From an uncultured SAR86 cluster bacterium (lineage in GTDB: Bacteria; Pseudomonadota; Gammaproteobacteria; Magnimaribacterales; D2472): a DNA stretch of 64,000 bases. The DNA lies in assembly GCA_902623535.1 (NCBI GenBank), contig CACNUA010000004.1, forward strand, positions 23,390 through 87,389, read 5' to 3'. Below, in pieces: positions 46,031 to 55,774 of the stretch. A model generated the notes under the pieces. That model saw nothing but the letters and a program-made list of their open reading frames with translations, did no database searches and was not told the origin of the DNA. The position numbers and the translations under genes are program-made. The first letter of the stretch is position 1, and each line of letters begins with the position of its first letter.

Positions 46031-47624
46031 TATTAGCCTCACCAGATGCTTTAAGTGCATTTTCACCTGAGAAGTATTCTTTATGAGTGTCGCCAACCGT
46101 TGATCCTGCAAGATCTTGATGTTTTACTGATGACATTTCTCTTCTAATCTCCTTCCTTTGAATACCTTGCACATACGCAAGCATTCCAAGGTCACCGAAA
46201 TATCCTTCAGAAAGCATATCAGTACCTAAAGCAGCTTCATGATATGTAGGGAGTGTAATTAGGTGATGGAAAATACCCGCCTCACGCGAACCATCAGCTT
46301 GAAATTTAGATATAAGCTCATCAGCTTTTTTGCCTAAATCTGTATCATCATATTTTTCATCCATTAAACCCTTGGGATCATCCTTTGAATTTGGATAGGC
46401 GGAAATGTCAGCACCATTTGCCTCCATTTCCTCATAAACTTGTTGTCTAAAAGCAAGTGTCCAGTTAAAAGATGGAGAATTGTTATAAACTAATTTTGCA
46501 TTTGGAATAGTTTTCTTAATTTCATTTACCATAGAAGCAATCTGTTCTACATTAGGTTTCTCAGTTTCAATCCACAAAAGATCAGCTCCATTTTGTAAGC
46601 TGGTAACACAATCAAGGACAACCCGATCAAATCCAGTATTCTTTTTAAATCTGTATAAACCATTTGGAAGGCGAATTGGACGTACTAACTTGCCACCTTG
46701 ATGAATGGTTATATCGTTTTCATCTAGATCATTTACATCATTAACGGGCTCTGTTTCTAAGAAATCATTATATTTGCTAGCCAAATCTCCATCAGTTTTT
46801 GAAACCGGTACCTTTTGTGTTAAACCAGCACCTAATGAATCAGTTCGAGCAACTATAATTCCATTATCAACACCCAACTCCAAGAATGCATATCTAACAG
46901 CATTAATTTTTGCTAGGAAATCTTCATGAGGAACGGTCACTTTGCCATCTTGATGACCACACTGTTTTTCATCAGAAACTTGATTTTCAATTTGAATTGC
47001 GCAGGCACCGGCCTCGATCATTTTTCGAGCAAGCAAATAAGTTGCTTCTTCGTTACCAAATCCAGCATCAATATCAGCAATAATTGGAACAACATGAGTT
47101 TCAAAATTATCAATTCGAGACATAACATCAGAGGTATCTTTACCAGATGATTTAAGGTCATCTAATTCATTGAAAAGATGTTGAAGTTGAATAGAATCAG
47201 CTCGCTTCAGAAATGTATAGATCTCTTTGATTAAAGCAGGAACAGCAGTTTTTTCGTGCATGCTTTGATCAGGAAGAGGGCCAAATTGTGACCTGAGTGC
47301 TGCAACCATCCAACCACTAAGATATACATATGTCTTATCAGTTGTATTTTGTGTTCTCTTAACACCCATCATCATTTGTTGTGCAACAAACCCATGCCAG
47401 CAACCTAAAGATTGAGTGTAAACAGATGAATCTTTATCATAATCTGCCATATCCTTACGCATGATATCTGCAGTGTATCTGGCTATATCTAATCCAGTTT
47501 TAAACTTGTTTTGCAGGGACATTCTTGCAACAAAGCCTGGATTTATAGATTGCCAATTAGAATTCTTAAAACCATCAAGATTTTTTATTCTTTCTATTTC
47601 ATCAAGAAATTTAACATTGGACAT
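46014..47624 (-). CDS. aceA: Isocitrate lyase
   Basis: Cleaves isocitrate to glyoxylate and succinate, the first step of the glyoxylate bypass that lets the cell grow on acetyl-CoA from fatty acids. The 536-residue protein is of the long Pseudomonas-type class: IIADIDAGFGNEEATY, then the catalytic loop DEKQCGHQDGKVTVP near residue 225 and LVYNNSPSFNWT near 410. I chose ATG 47624 because GGAG (47631-47634, minus strand) sits 6 nt upstream. The longer reading from 47651 adds nine residues that read through this site. No malate synthase is in the window. Confidence 0.94.
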   Translation of the reverse strand: MSNVKFLDEIERIKNLDGFKNSNWQSINPGFVARMSLQNKFKTGLDIARYTADIMRKDMADYDKDSSVYTQSLGCWHGFVAQQMMMGVKRTQNTTDKTYVYLSGWMVAALRSQFGPLPDQSMHEKTAVPALIKEIYTFLKRADSIQLQHLFNELDDLKSSGKDTSDVMSRIDNFETHVVPIIADIDAGFGNEEATYLLARKMIEAGACAIQIENQVSDEKQCGHQDGKVTVPHEDFLAKINAVRYAFLELGVDNGIIVARTDSLGAGLTQKVPVSKTDGDLASKYNDFLETEPVNDVNDLDENDITIHQGGKLVRPIRLPNGLYRFKKNTGFDRVVLDCVTSLQNGADLLWIETEKPNVEQIASMVNEIKKTIPNAKLVYNNSPSFNWTLAFRQQVYEEMEANGADISAYPNSKDDPKGLMDEKYDDTDLGKKADELISKFQADGSREAGIFHHLITLPTYHEAALGTDMLSEGYFGDLGMLAYVQGIQRKEIRREMSSVKHQDLAGSTVGDTHKEYFSGENALKASGEANTMNQF

Positions 47625-47752
47625 AATTTGCTCCGGAATTATGTAGTGCATTAAAATAAAATGCTTAAATTATGTCAATAAATAATAAAAATAACGTTTT
47701 TATAGGAGAAAATTACATATAAATTGGTAGTTTTACTACTTAATTAAGATAT

Positions 47753-49099
47753 TTATATTGATTTACTTAACCCAATATACGTAGCAGGAGTCAATTTAAG
47801 AAGTTTATTTTTAGACTTTGTTGATATACCCAAAGAATTAATGAGTGATTTATAGGAATTTTCAGTGAGCAATTCACCACGTGTGAGATCTTTAATGATT
47901 TCATATGCATCATCATATCCCTCAAGCTTCATTACAGTTTGAATAGCTTCTCCAAGAACCTGCCAATTATCATTTAACTCTTTTAAAGATTGCTCCTTAT
48001 TAACTTCAAGCTTAGAAAAACCTTTAATTAGAGATTGGATTGCTAGATAACTATGCCCAAATGGCACCCCAATATTCCTTAAAACAGTAGAATCACTTAA
48101 ATCTCTTTGTAATCTTGATTTAGTAAGTTTGTCACCGAAGAATGTAAATAGCGCATTACTTAACTCGAGATTTCCCTCTGAGTTTTCAAAATCAATTGGA
48201 TTAACTTTATGTGGCATAGTTGATGATCCAACTTCACCTTTTATTACTTTCAATCTAAAAAGATCATTAGAGATATACATCCAAATATCCCTGTTCATAT
48301 CAATAAGAACATTATTGATACGTACAATCGAATGAGAAAGCTCAGCAATACAATCATGGGGTTCAATCTGGGTGGTCAAAGTATTAAGCGGCGTTTTTAT
48401 AAATTTAAAAAATCCATTTATAAAGTTAATACAATTTTTCTTTTCATTAATCAGAACAAGTGTATGAAAATTTCCAGTGGCGCCACCCCATTTACCTTTT
48501 ACCTTTATTGACTTTAGATTCTTTATTTCTTTATCTAGTCTGCTTAAAAAAACATTTATCTCTTTGCCAAAAGTAGATGGCGATGCTGCTTGACCATGAG
48601 TTCTAGATAAAAATGGTGAAGCTTTCCAAGCAGAAGTCTTTGATTTGAGTATCTTTTTAAGCTCAAAGATCTTCTCTAAATATTCATCTTTAGCGTTGTT
48701 AATAATTTGTGCATAGGAAGTAGAATTAATGTCTTCACTGGTTAAACCAAAATGTATATATTTCTTAAAGTTTTTAAGGGAAGGGTGCTTGTTAAGCTTT
48801 TCTCTAATTAAATATTCAATAGCTTTTACGTCATGATTCGTTTTCTTCTCAATAGTTTTGGCTCTTTTTGCATCTAGGTTTGTAAAATCGTTAACTAGTT
48901 TAAGAAGTTTTTTTTCATTAGCTTGTGAAAGCTTTCCAAAATGATTTGGTAATTTTTTTGTAATGTAGATTAGCCACATCAGCTCAATTTCATATCTAGT
49001 CTTATTGAGATAAGACTCTGAAAAAAATTTAGCTATGGGTTTAATTTTAGCTGCGTACCTTGAATCAAGTGGTGAAATTGAAGAGTCAAGTTTGCTCAT
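47753..49099 (-). CDS. purB: Adenylosuccinate lyase
   Basis: Acts twice in purine synthesis, releasing fumarate from SAICAR and from adenylosuccinate. The 448-residue protein shows the fumarase/aspartase-superfamily signature GSSTMPHKVNPIDFENSEGN near residue 290, the N-terminal SPLDSRYAAKIKPIAKFFSE and RTHGQAASPSTFGKE near residue 168. Downstream of mnmA by 13 bp; in many gammaproteobacteria hflD lies between these two genes and it is absent here. A 128-bp gap separates it from aceA; I see no clear terminator there. Confidence 0.95.
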   Translation of the reverse strand: MSKLDSSISPLDSRYAAKIKPIAKFFSESYLNKTRYEIELMWLIYITKKLPNHFGKLSQANEKKLLKLVNDFTNLDAKRAKTIEKKTNHDVKAIEYLIREKLNKHPSLKNFKKYIHFGLTSEDINSTSYAQIINNAKDEYLEKIFELKKILKSKTSAWKASPFLSRTHGQAASPSTFGKEINVFLSRLDKEIKNLKSIKVKGKWGGATGNFHTLVLINEKKNCINFINGFFKFIKTPLNTLTTQIEPHDCIAELSHSIVRINNVLIDMNRDIWMYISNDLFRLKVIKGEVGSSTMPHKVNPIDFENSEGNLELSNALFTFFGDKLTKSRLQRDLSDSTVLRNIGVPFGHSYLAIQSLIKGFSKLEVNKEQSLKELNDNWQVLGEAIQTVMKLEGYDDAYEIIKDLTRGELLTENSYKSLINSLGISTKSKNKLLKLTPATYIGLSKSI

Positions 49100-49112
49100 A
49101 AACTTTTGAATA

Positions 49113-50192
49113 CTAATTTATCTGATCAGCTATGATACCACCACCGAGACAAATATTGTCTAAGTAAAAAACTGCGGATTGTCCAGGTGTTATTGCTCTT
49201 ATTTCCTCATCAAATCTGACTACAAGCTCATTTACATCTAATATGCATTTAACAGCTTTGTGACGATGCCGAACCTGAACCTCGCACTCCAACTGACCAC
49301 TGAACTCATCTGTTATCCAATGCAATCTTTCTAAAGTTAAACCTTTGCTAAATAGAAGAGGGTTATCCTCACCCTGGCATACGTACAAGGAATTATTCTT
49401 TTGATCTTTTTTAAAGACATACCAGGGCAAATCTGGCATATCTTTAACACCTCCGACTCTTAGTCCCTGTCTTTGACCAATAGTATACAAAAGTGAACCA
49501 TGATGCTCACCGATAATATTATTTGAATCATCCATGATTGGACCTGGTTCAAAATCAATAAATCTATTTAAAAAATCCTTCATATTACGCTCACCAACAA
49601 AACATATGCCAACAGAATCTTTTTTATCCATATTTGGTAACTGAATGGATTTTGCAATTTCTCTTACTTCTGATTTAGTTAAATTTGCCAATGGAAATAA
49701 ACATTGCTTGAATTCATTTGAGCTGACCTCATGCAAAAAGTAAGTTTGATCTTTATTTAAATCAATAGATCTACTCAAATATGCTTTTTCGTCTTTAAAA
49801 ATTAAATCTGCATAGTGACCGGTTGCCATAAAGTTTGCTCCAATTTTCTTTGCATATTCTAGAAATGACTTAAACTTTATTTCACGATTACATAAGATAT
49901 CAGGATTAGGTGTCCTCCCTTTTTTATGTTCATCTAAAAAATCATTAAAAACTCTATCCCAGTAATCATCACTGAAATTTGCTCGATGAAGTTTTATATC
50001 TAAAAGATCACATACTTGTGAAGCATCATCAAAGTCAATTTCAGATGTACAAACTTCACCTGGCTCTGATTGCCAATTTTGCATAAATAAACCAACAACC
50101 TCATAACCTTTCTGTTGTAATAAGTAAGCCGCAACTGATGAATCAACACCACCTGATATACCAACTACAACTGTTTCTTTACTTTTAATCAT
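49113..50192 (-). CDS. mnmA: tRNA-specific 2-thiouridylase
   Basis: Adds sulfur to U34 of tRNA-Lys, Glu and Gln using ATP and a persulfide relay. The 359-residue protein has the PP-loop VVVGISGGVDSSVAAYLL at residues 8-25, catalytic cysteines C101 (PDILCNREIKF) and C197 (SVGICFVGE), and the terminal PGQSAVFY block. It is divergent from icd across a 101-bp gap, and purB follows 13 bp downstream. Confidence 0.95.
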   Translation of the reverse strand: MIKSKETVVVGISGGVDSSVAAYLLQQKGYEVVGLFMQNWQSEPGEVCTSEIDFDDASQVCDLLDIKLHRANFSDDYWDRVFNDFLDEHKKGRTPNPDILCNREIKFKSFLEYAKKIGANFMATGHYADLIFKDEKAYLSRSIDLNKDQTYFLHEVSSNEFKQCLFPLANLTKSEVREIAKSIQLPNMDKKDSVGICFVGERNMKDFLNRFIDFEPGPIMDDSNNIIGEHHGSLLYTIGQRQGLRVGGVKDMPDLPWYVFKKDQKNNSLYVCQGEDNPLLFSKGLTLERLHWITDEFSGQLECEVQVRHRHKAVKCILDVNELVVRFDEEIRAITPGQSAVFYLDNICLGGGIIADQIN

Positions 50193-50240
50193 TTCAATAA
50201 TTTAAGGCTATTAAAAGCTAATTATAGAGCTTATTTGGAG

Positions 50241-50246
50241 TATAAT
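50241..50246 (+). promoter_or_regulatory. Probable -10 box for icd
   Basis: A perfect TATAAT at 50241-50246 lies 47 bp before the icd ATG, in the 101-bp gap shared with the divergent mnmA gene. The -35 position is weak (CTAATT at 17-bp spacing). A modest Shine-Dalgarno (CGGGGT) precedes the ATG. Motif by eye only. Confidence 0.4.
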
Positions 50247-50293
50247 TTGCCAGCTTAAATTAATAAATATTTCTTTAAATAATCGGGGTAGCA

Positions 50294-51550
50294 ATGGCTT
50301 ATCAAAATATAAAAATTCCTGAAACTGGATCAAAAATTACATTAAATGACGATGGATCTTTAAATGTTCCAAATGATCCAATTATTCCTTATATAGAGGG
50401 TGATGGTATTGGCATAGATATTACTCCTGCAATGCTAAATGTTGTTGACTCTGCAGTTGCGAAATCATATGGAGAAGAGAAAAAAATATCATGGATGGAG
50501 GTATATTGTGGAGAAAAATCTACGGAAGTTTATGGTGATGATGTTTGGCTCCCTGATGAAACAATTGAAGCCCTTAGAGAATACGTTGTAAGTATTAAGG
50601 GGCCATTAACGACTCCAGTTGGAGGTGGTATTAGGTCACTAAATGTCTCACTTAGGCAGATCCTTGATTTATATGTTTGCTTAAGACCAATAAGATACTT
50701 CTCAGGTGTACCTAGCCCAGTTAAGAATCCATCATATGTTGATATGGTAATTTTTAGAGAAAACTCTGAAGATATCTATGCCGGAGTTGAGTTTGAGGGA
50801 GGGTCGGATGAATCAAATAGATTGGTTGCGGTTCTTCAAGAACAGTTTGATGTAAATAAAATTAGATTTACAGAGGATGTTGGCTTGGGTGTTAAACCAA
50901 TATCTAAAAATGGAACTGAACGCCTCGTTAAGCAAGCTATTGATTATGCAATTAAAAATGATAGAGATTCTGTAACTCTAGTTCATAAAGGTAATATTAT
51001 GAAATTTACTGAAGGAGCTTTTAGGGATTGGGGTTATGAATTGAGTGTTAGTAATTATGCTGGGGAACCTCTTGATGGTGGTCCATGGCATGTAATTAAG
51101 AATCCAACTAATGGTAAAAATATAATCATTAAAGATGTGATCTGTGATGCATTTTTACAACAGATTTTAACTAGGCCGAAAGAGTACGATGTAATCGCAA
51201 CTATGAATCTTAATGGAGATTATATTTCTGATGCTCTTGCAGCATGTGTTGGAGGTATAGGAATAGCTCCTGGCGCAAATATTGGTGATGATGCTGCTTT
51301 ATTTGAAGCTACTCACGGAACTGCCCCAAAATATGCTGGTCAAGATAAAGTGAATCCAGGATCATTGATTTTGTCAGCTGAAATGATGCTTAGACATCTC
51401 GGTTGGGTAGAGGCAGCTGATCTTATTATTGAGTCAATGGAAAAAGCTATAGAAGCTAAGATGGTTACATATGACTTTGAAAGACTCATGGAGAATGCCA
51501 ATTTAGTTTCTTGCTCAGGTTTCGCTGACGAAATGATTAAACGAATGTGA
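50294..51550 (+). CDS. icd: Isocitrate dehydrogenase (NADP+)
   Basis: Converts isocitrate to 2-oxoglutarate in the TCA cycle. The 418-residue protein closely follows the E. coli type: [19 protein letters not shown] near residue 28, the substrate-binding [13 protein letters not shown] with the regulatory serine at S115, [12 protein letters not shown], and NADP-specific [17 protein letters not shown] near residue 340. If an AceK kinase exists elsewhere, S115 phosphorylation would divert flux to the isocitrate lyase encoded at 46014-47624. It overlaps clpS by 4 bp. Confidence 0.95.
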   Translation: MAYQNIKIPETGSKITLNDDGSLNVPNDPIIPYIEGDGIGIDITPAMLNVVDSAVAKSYGEEKKISWMEVYCGEKSTEVYGDDVWLPDETIEALREYVVSIKGPLTTPVGGGIRSLNVSLRQILDLYVCLRPIRYFSGVPSPVKNPSYVDMVIFRENSEDIYAGVEFEGGSDESNRLVAVLQEQFDVNKIRFTEDVGLGVKPISKNGTERLVKQAIDYAIKNDRDSVTLVHKGNIMKFTEGAFRDWGYELSVSNYAGEPLDGGPWHVIKNPTNGKNIIIKDVICDAFLQQILTRPKEYDVIATMNLNGDYISDALAACVGGIGIAPGANIGDDAALFEATHGTAPKYAGQDKVNPGSLILSAEMMLRHLGWVEAADLIIESMEKAIEAKMVTYDFERLMENANLVSCSGFADEMIKRM

Positions 51551-51882
51551 TTATTTCGAGCAATGAAAATGAAACTGATGCAGGCTTGGGTGTCATAACT
51601 CTTGAGAATGAGCCCCAGTTAAAAGAACCGCCTTTATTTCAAGTTGTTTTATTAAATGATGATTTTACGCCCATGGAATTTGTTGTTTATGCTATCCAAA
51701 AAGTTTTTGGTTATGAACACGAAAGAGCAACGCAGATAATGCTATCAGTTCATACTAAAGGGAAGGGAGTATGTGGTATATTTCCTAAAGAGATTGCTGA
51801 GATGAAATGTGCCGAAATGAATAATCTAGCACAAATCAATGAGCATCCACTACTAACTGAAATTGAACCCATGACAGATTAA
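51547..51882 (+). CDS. clpS: ClpS adaptor for ClpAP
   Basis: Delivers N-degron substrates to ClpA. The 111-residue protein contains [20 protein letters not shown] near residue 30, the N-end-rule pocket region, and [19 protein letters not shown]. The start is GTG 51547 overlapping the icd stop; no in-frame ATG precedes the conserved core. It overlaps clpA by one base. cspD, which lies between icd and clpS in several relatives, is absent. Confidence 0.94.
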   Translation: MIISSNENETDAGLGVITLENEPQLKEPPLFQVVLLNDDFTPMEFVVYAIQKVFGYEHERATQIMLSVHTKGKGVCGIFPKEIAEMKCAEMNNLAQINEHPLLTEIEPMTD

Positions 51883-54125
51883 TGTTTAGCAAAGAACTAG
51901 AACAATCGATATCAAGCTTATTTGACCAGGCGCAAAAGACTGATATTGAATATATAACTATCGAACATTTGCTGCTAATGATACTTAGTGACTTCGATGT
52001 TAAAGACTTTCTTAAAAGTAATGGCATAAATGTAAATTCATTTAAAAGTTCTGTTGAGGATTATATTCAAGACACAACACCTAGAAAATCTGATCCAAAC
52101 AAATCACCTCAACCAACGCTTGGTTTTCAAAGAGTCCTCCAGCGTGCTGTGTTTCATGTTCAATCATCAGGCAAAGGTGTTGTAAAACCTATTAATATTC
52201 TAGTTGCAATTTTTTCTGAAAAGGAAAGTCATTCTGTTTATCTTTTAACTAAAGCAGGGATATCCAGACTAGATATCGTTTCATATATTTCTCATGGTAA
52301 GACCGCCTCAAAAAAAGAGTCAGACTCTGTTATAGATGGCGTTGATGAAGAAGATGTAATAACTGAAAGTGGGGAGTCAAAATTTTTAATTAACCTCAAT
52401 GAACAAGCCTCCGAAGGAAAAATAGATGCCTTGATTGGAAGACAGGAAGAAATCAGTAGGCTCATACAAATTTTAGCTAGAAGAACAAAAAATAATCCGT
52501 TATTGGTAGGTGAGTCAGGTGTCGGTAAAACTGCAATTGTTGAAGGATTGGCACATCTTGTGATCAATAAAAAAGTACCTGAGTATCTACAAAACTACAC
52601 AATATACTCCTTGGATATAGGTGCATTAATTGCTGGGACTAAATACAGAGGTGATTTTGAAAAAAGATTAAAAGAAGTTATTGAGTTTTTAGAAGGTCAG
52701 GATAAATCAATTTTGTTTATAGATGAGATACATACAATTATTGGGGCTGGATCAGCATCTGGGGGCTCTCTAGATGTATCAAACCTTCTTAAACCCGCGC
52801 TAGGGAAGGGTAGTCTTAGGTGTATTGGATCAACTACTTTTCAAGAATTTAGAGGTATCTTTAATCAAAACCAAGCGTTATCAAGAAGATTTCAGAAAAT
52901 AGATATTAATGAGCCTGATATAGATGACTCAATAGCAATTCTAAAAGGAATAAAACCTTTGTATGAGCAGCATCACAACGTTAAATATCATGATGAATCA
53001 ATTAAATCTGCCGTTGAGCTTTCTCAAAAATTTATTAGTGATAGATTTTTACCTGATAAAGCTATTGATTTAATGGATGAAACAGGTGCATTGTTAAATG
53101 TAAATAGAAAAGATAATAAAAAAATTACTGTAAATCAGATAGATATCGAAAAAACCATATCAAAAATAACTAAAATCCCTGAAAAATCGATATCAAAAGA
53201 TGAATCTAAATCTTTAAAAAATATTGAAAGAGATCTAAAAAGAGTTATTTTTGGTCAAGACAAAGCGATTGTTAGTCTGGGTAACGCAATAAAGCTCTCG
53301 AGAGCAGGGTTAAGAGATGATAATAAGACTATCGGATCGTTTCTATTTGCTGGACCAACTGGTGTAGGTAAAACTGAAATAGCGCGACAACTGGCCTCTA
53401 TTTTAGGTATTGAATTAATAAGGTTTGACATGTCTGAATACATGGAACGCCATACCGTTTCTAGATTAATTGGTGCTCCTCCAGGCTATGTTGGCTTTGA
53501 CCAAGGAGGACTCCTAACTGAAGCAATTGTTAAAAACCCACATGCGGTATTGCTTTTAGATGAAATTGAGAAGGCTAATCCCGATATATTTAATTTGTTA
53601 CTTCAAGTAATGGATAGTGGGGTTCTCACTGATAATAATGGAAGAAAAGCTGATTTTAGGAATGTAATCTTAATCATGACTACAAATGCAGGAGCTGATT
53701 TACTTGAAAAATCATCCATTGGATTTAACTCTCAATCCAATGAATCAGATGCATTAAAGTCCTTAAATAAGCTTTTTGCGCCGGAATTTAGAAACAGACT
53801 TGATGAAATAATTCAGTTTAATTACTTACCTAAAAAAGTTGTTTTATCTATTGTTGATAAATTCTTAACAAAACTACAGGCTCAACTAGATGAGAGAGAA
53901 ATTGAGTTAATTTATTCTAAGAAAGTTGTAAACTGGATAGCTGACAAAGGTTATAACAAGCATATGGGCGCAAGGCCTATGGAAAGGTTTATTACTGATC
54001 ACATTAAAAAACCACTTGTAAACGATGTCCTTTTTGGAGCACTAAACAAGGGTGGTCAGATTAAAGTTGATTTAGTCGATGGAGAGGTAGAATTTACTGA
54101 ATTGACAAAGGAAAAGGTAACTTAG
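51882..54125 (+). CDS. clpA: ATP-dependent Clp protease ATP-binding subunit ClpA
   Basis: AAA+ unfoldase that feeds proteins to ClpP. The 747-residue protein has an N-terminal Clp repeat domain (binds ClpS), a first AAA module with Walker A GESGVGKTA near residue 210, and a second with GPTGVGKTE near 490, followed by SEYMERHTVSRLIGAPPGYVG and the C-terminal YNKHMGARPMERFI. A ClpP-binding loop (Ile-Gly-Phe) is visible in SSIGFNSQS near residue 615. It ends 2 bp from the end of the convergent infA gene. clpP is not in the window. Confidence 0.95.
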   Translation: MFSKELEQSISSLFDQAQKTDIEYITIEHLLLMILSDFDVKDFLKSNGINVNSFKSSVEDYIQDTTPRKSDPNKSPQPTLGFQRVLQRAVFHVQSSGKGVVKPINILVAIFSEKESHSVYLLTKAGISRLDIVSYISHGKTASKKESDSVIDGVDEEDVITESGESKFLINLNEQASEGKIDALIGRQEEISRLIQILARRTKNNPLLVGESGVGKTAIVEGLAHLVINKKVPEYLQNYTIYSLDIGALIAGTKYRGDFEKRLKEVIEFLEGQDKSILFIDEIHTIIGAGSASGGSLDVSNLLKPALGKGSLRCIGSTTFQEFRGIFNQNQALSRRFQKIDINEPDIDDSIAILKGIKPLYEQHHNVKYHDESIKSAVELSQKFISDRFLPDKAIDLMDETGALLNVNRKDNKKITVNQIDIEKTISKITKIPEKSISKDESKSLKNIERDLKRVIFGQDKAIVSLGNAIKLSRAGLRDDNKTIGSFLFAGPTGVGKTEIARQLASILGIELIRFDMSEYMERHTVSRLIGAPPGYVGFDQGGLLTEAIVKNPHAVLLLDEIEKANPDIFNLLLQVMDSGVLTDNNGRKADFRNVILIMTTNAGADLLEKSSIGFNSQSNESDALKSLNKLFAPEFRNRLDEIIQFNYLPKKVVLSIVDKFLTKLQAQLDEREIELIYSKKVVNWIADKGYNKHMGARPMERFITDHIKKPLVNDVLFGALNKGGQIKVDLVDGEVEFTELTKEKVT

Positions 54126-54127
54126 AA

Positions 54128-54346
54128 TTATCTACCTCTAAAAGTTATTCTGCCTTTTGTTAGGTCATAAGGTGTCATTTCAACCTTAACCTTATCTCCG
54201 GTGAGTATTCTGATGTAATGTTTCCTCATTTTCCCAGAAATGTGAGCATCTATAACATGACCATTCTCTAATTTAACTTTGAATTGAGTATTTGGAAGGG
54301 TTTCAATTACTTCACCTTCAAATTCTAAATTGTCTTCTTTAGCCAT
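54128..54346 (-). CDS. infA: Translation initiation factor IF-1
   Basis: Single OB-fold protein that binds the ribosomal A site during initiation. The 72-residue sequence is almost entirely conserved: [40 protein letters not shown] and [16 protein letters not shown]. Size is exactly that of the family. No Shine-Dalgarno is seen before its ATG. The clpA-infA proximity is standard in gammaproteobacteria, but the aat/bpt (transferase) genes that usually follow are not here. Confidence 0.97.
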   Translation of the reverse strand: MAKEDNLEFEGEVIETLPNTQFKVKLENGHVIDAHISGKMRKHYIRILTGDKVKVEMTPYDLTKGRITFRGR

Positions 54347-54376
54347 GCGCAGTATTTTAAACGAATTTTAGCCTAT

Positions 54377-54405
54377 TTAAAGAAAATAAAGGGGATATAT
54401 ATAAT
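54377..54405 (+). promoter_or_regulatory. Possible promoter for the DUF1214 gene
   Basis: TTAAAG at 54377-54382 and a perfect TATAAT at 54400-54405 are separated by 17 bp, the ideal spacing. A start near 54412 would give an 80-nt leader before ATG 54492. That leader would begin right at the first of two adjacent hairpins (54414-54470). By-eye assignment. Confidence 0.4.
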
Positions 54406-54413
54406 TTAACATA

Positions 54414-54440
54414 ATATATATTATGCGAAGTAATATATAT
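54414..54440 (+). other. Leader hairpin 1 (10-bp arms, 7-nt loop)
   Basis: ATATATATTA (54414-54423) and TAATATATAT (54431-54440) are perfect inverted repeats around the loop TGCGAAG. It is all A-T in the stem, so weak as RNA but striking as DNA, where it could also be a protein-binding palindrome. It lies between the divergent infA and DUF1214 genes, inside the predicted leader of the latter. It lacks a following T-run on either strand, so it is not a standard terminator. Confidence 0.6.
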
Positions 54441-54470
54441 AGGTTAGGAGAAACTTTCGCCCCAACCTAT
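54439..54470 (+). other. Leader hairpin 2 (7-bp outer stem plus inner G-C pairs)
   Basis: ATAGGTT (54439-54445) pairs with AACCTAT (54464-54470). Inside, GG (47-48) can pair with CC (61-62) after a one-base mismatch, leaving an A/T-rich loop. It includes an AGGAG at 54446-54450 that would be sequestered, though no start codon follows within Shine-Dalgarno range. It shares two bases with hairpin 1, so the two could fold side by side or compete. It ends 21 bp before ATG 54492. Function unknown. Confidence 0.55.
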
Positions 54471-54491
54471 TAATAGATTATTATTTAAAAC

Positions 54492-55760
54492 ATGAAAAAA
54501 TCATTAATTTTAATTATAGGTATGCTTATTGGTAGTGGATTAACTGTTGGATGGCAGTTCAGAATATCAACTCCAGAATCATTTGAAACAAATGGAACAA
54601 TTGAATCATCTTATGATGCTTTTATTGAATCACTTATTAAATCAGGTGAGTTTGTTCAGTCTCATGAATATTATTCATCTGATCGAGAAAAAGCACAGGC
54701 TTACATACACATACTTAGTAGCTTGATTGGATCAACTAAACAAGAGGTTTTTATTGATAGTAATTTCCCCTATTTCAATAATATAAATACATTTACTAAA
54801 GCCGGTATGGATAATGCCGATCAAACATACCATCAAACTTTTTTAAATGGATCTGGTGTTTATAGAGTCTGGGGTAATCGTGGATCTTCAAGAACAATAA
54901 CCTTTACCACTTATTTACCTGATTCATTATCAAAATCATTGCATGTACTTGATAAGCTTGAATATGATGAAGATGGGAATTATGAAATAATTTTAGGTGG
55001 CAGAAATAAGAACTCTACTAATTGGATGCCTCTTGATAATACTCTAACAAGACTACTTGTAAGACAGACATATTCAGATTGGGATAATGAAATCCCAGCA
55101 ACTGTTCATGTTGATAGGATTGATGAAGGAAGACCTTTTTACCCTACTATCGACTCTGAATCTGTTTCAGATGATCTTTTAAATTTAGCTAATAAGGTGC
55201 TCCTTAATACAACTCGTTGGCCAGAATTTCAATTAAAAAGAATAGAACAATTAATTGAAGTTAATACCATCTCGAAACCTAGAAAAACTGGTCAAACAGG
55301 TGGATTGGTTGGTCGATTGATGTCGCATGGGCATTTCAATTTAATGGATGATGAGGTTCTTGTAATTAAAGCGTGGCCAACTAATGCTAAATATCAAGGA
55401 ATTCAATTAGGTAATCCTTGGTGGCAATCACTAGATTATGCAAATAGAATTACTAGCCTGAGTGGTGATCAATCATTAGTTAGTTCTGATGGAGCTTACT
55501 ATTATATTCTTTCAAAAACTGATCCTGGTTATGCTAATTGGTTGGATATAGAAAATTACAACAGAGGGGCAATCTTAATGAGATGGGATGGTTTGGAGGA
55601 TGCATATCTTGACCCAAGCCTCTACCCTAGTGCTTATATTGCAAAGTTTGAGGAGCTTAAATCAATACTCCCTAGCGATGAAAAAATAATTTCTAAAAAT
55701 GAAAGAATTAACCAAATAGAAAAAAGAAGGAGGCACGTACAAAAAAGATTTAATTATTAA
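54492..55760 (+). CDS. DUF1214-type exported or membrane-anchored protein
   Basis: A 422-residue protein with an N-terminal hydrophobic signal/anchor (LILIIGMLIGSGLTVGW, residues 5-21). The sequence ADQTYHQTFLNGSGVYRVWG, YDEDGNYEIILGG, NWMPLDNTLTRLLVRQTYSDWDNE and a late LDIENYNRGAILMRW follow the pattern of DUF1214-domain proteins, common near lipid and xenobiotic metabolism genes in actinobacteria and marine proteobacteria but of unknown function. The C-terminus is very basic (EKRRRHVQKRFNY). Single gene with its own structured leader; it converges with the DegT-like gene. Confidence 0.6.
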   Translation: MKKSLILIIGMLIGSGLTVGWQFRISTPESFETNGTIESSYDAFIESLIKSGEFVQSHEYYSSDREKAQAYIHILSSLIGSTKQEVFIDSNFPYFNNINTFTKAGMDNADQTYHQTFLNGSGVYRVWGNRGSSRTITFTTYLPDSLSKSLHVLDKLEYDEDGNYEIILGGRNKNSTNWMPLDNTLTRLLVRQTYSDWDNEIPATVHVDRIDEGRPFYPTIDSESVSDDLLNLANKVLLNTTRWPEFQLKRIEQLIEVNTISKPRKTGQTGGLVGRLMSHGHFNLMDDEVLVIKAWPTNAKYQGIQLGNPWWQSLDYANRITSLSGDQSLVSSDGAYYYILSKTDPGYANWLDIENYNRGAILMRWDGLEDAYLDPSLYPSAYIAKFEELKSILPSDEKIISKNERINQIEKRRRHVQKRFNY

Positions 55761-55774
55761 AAAATCTAATTACT

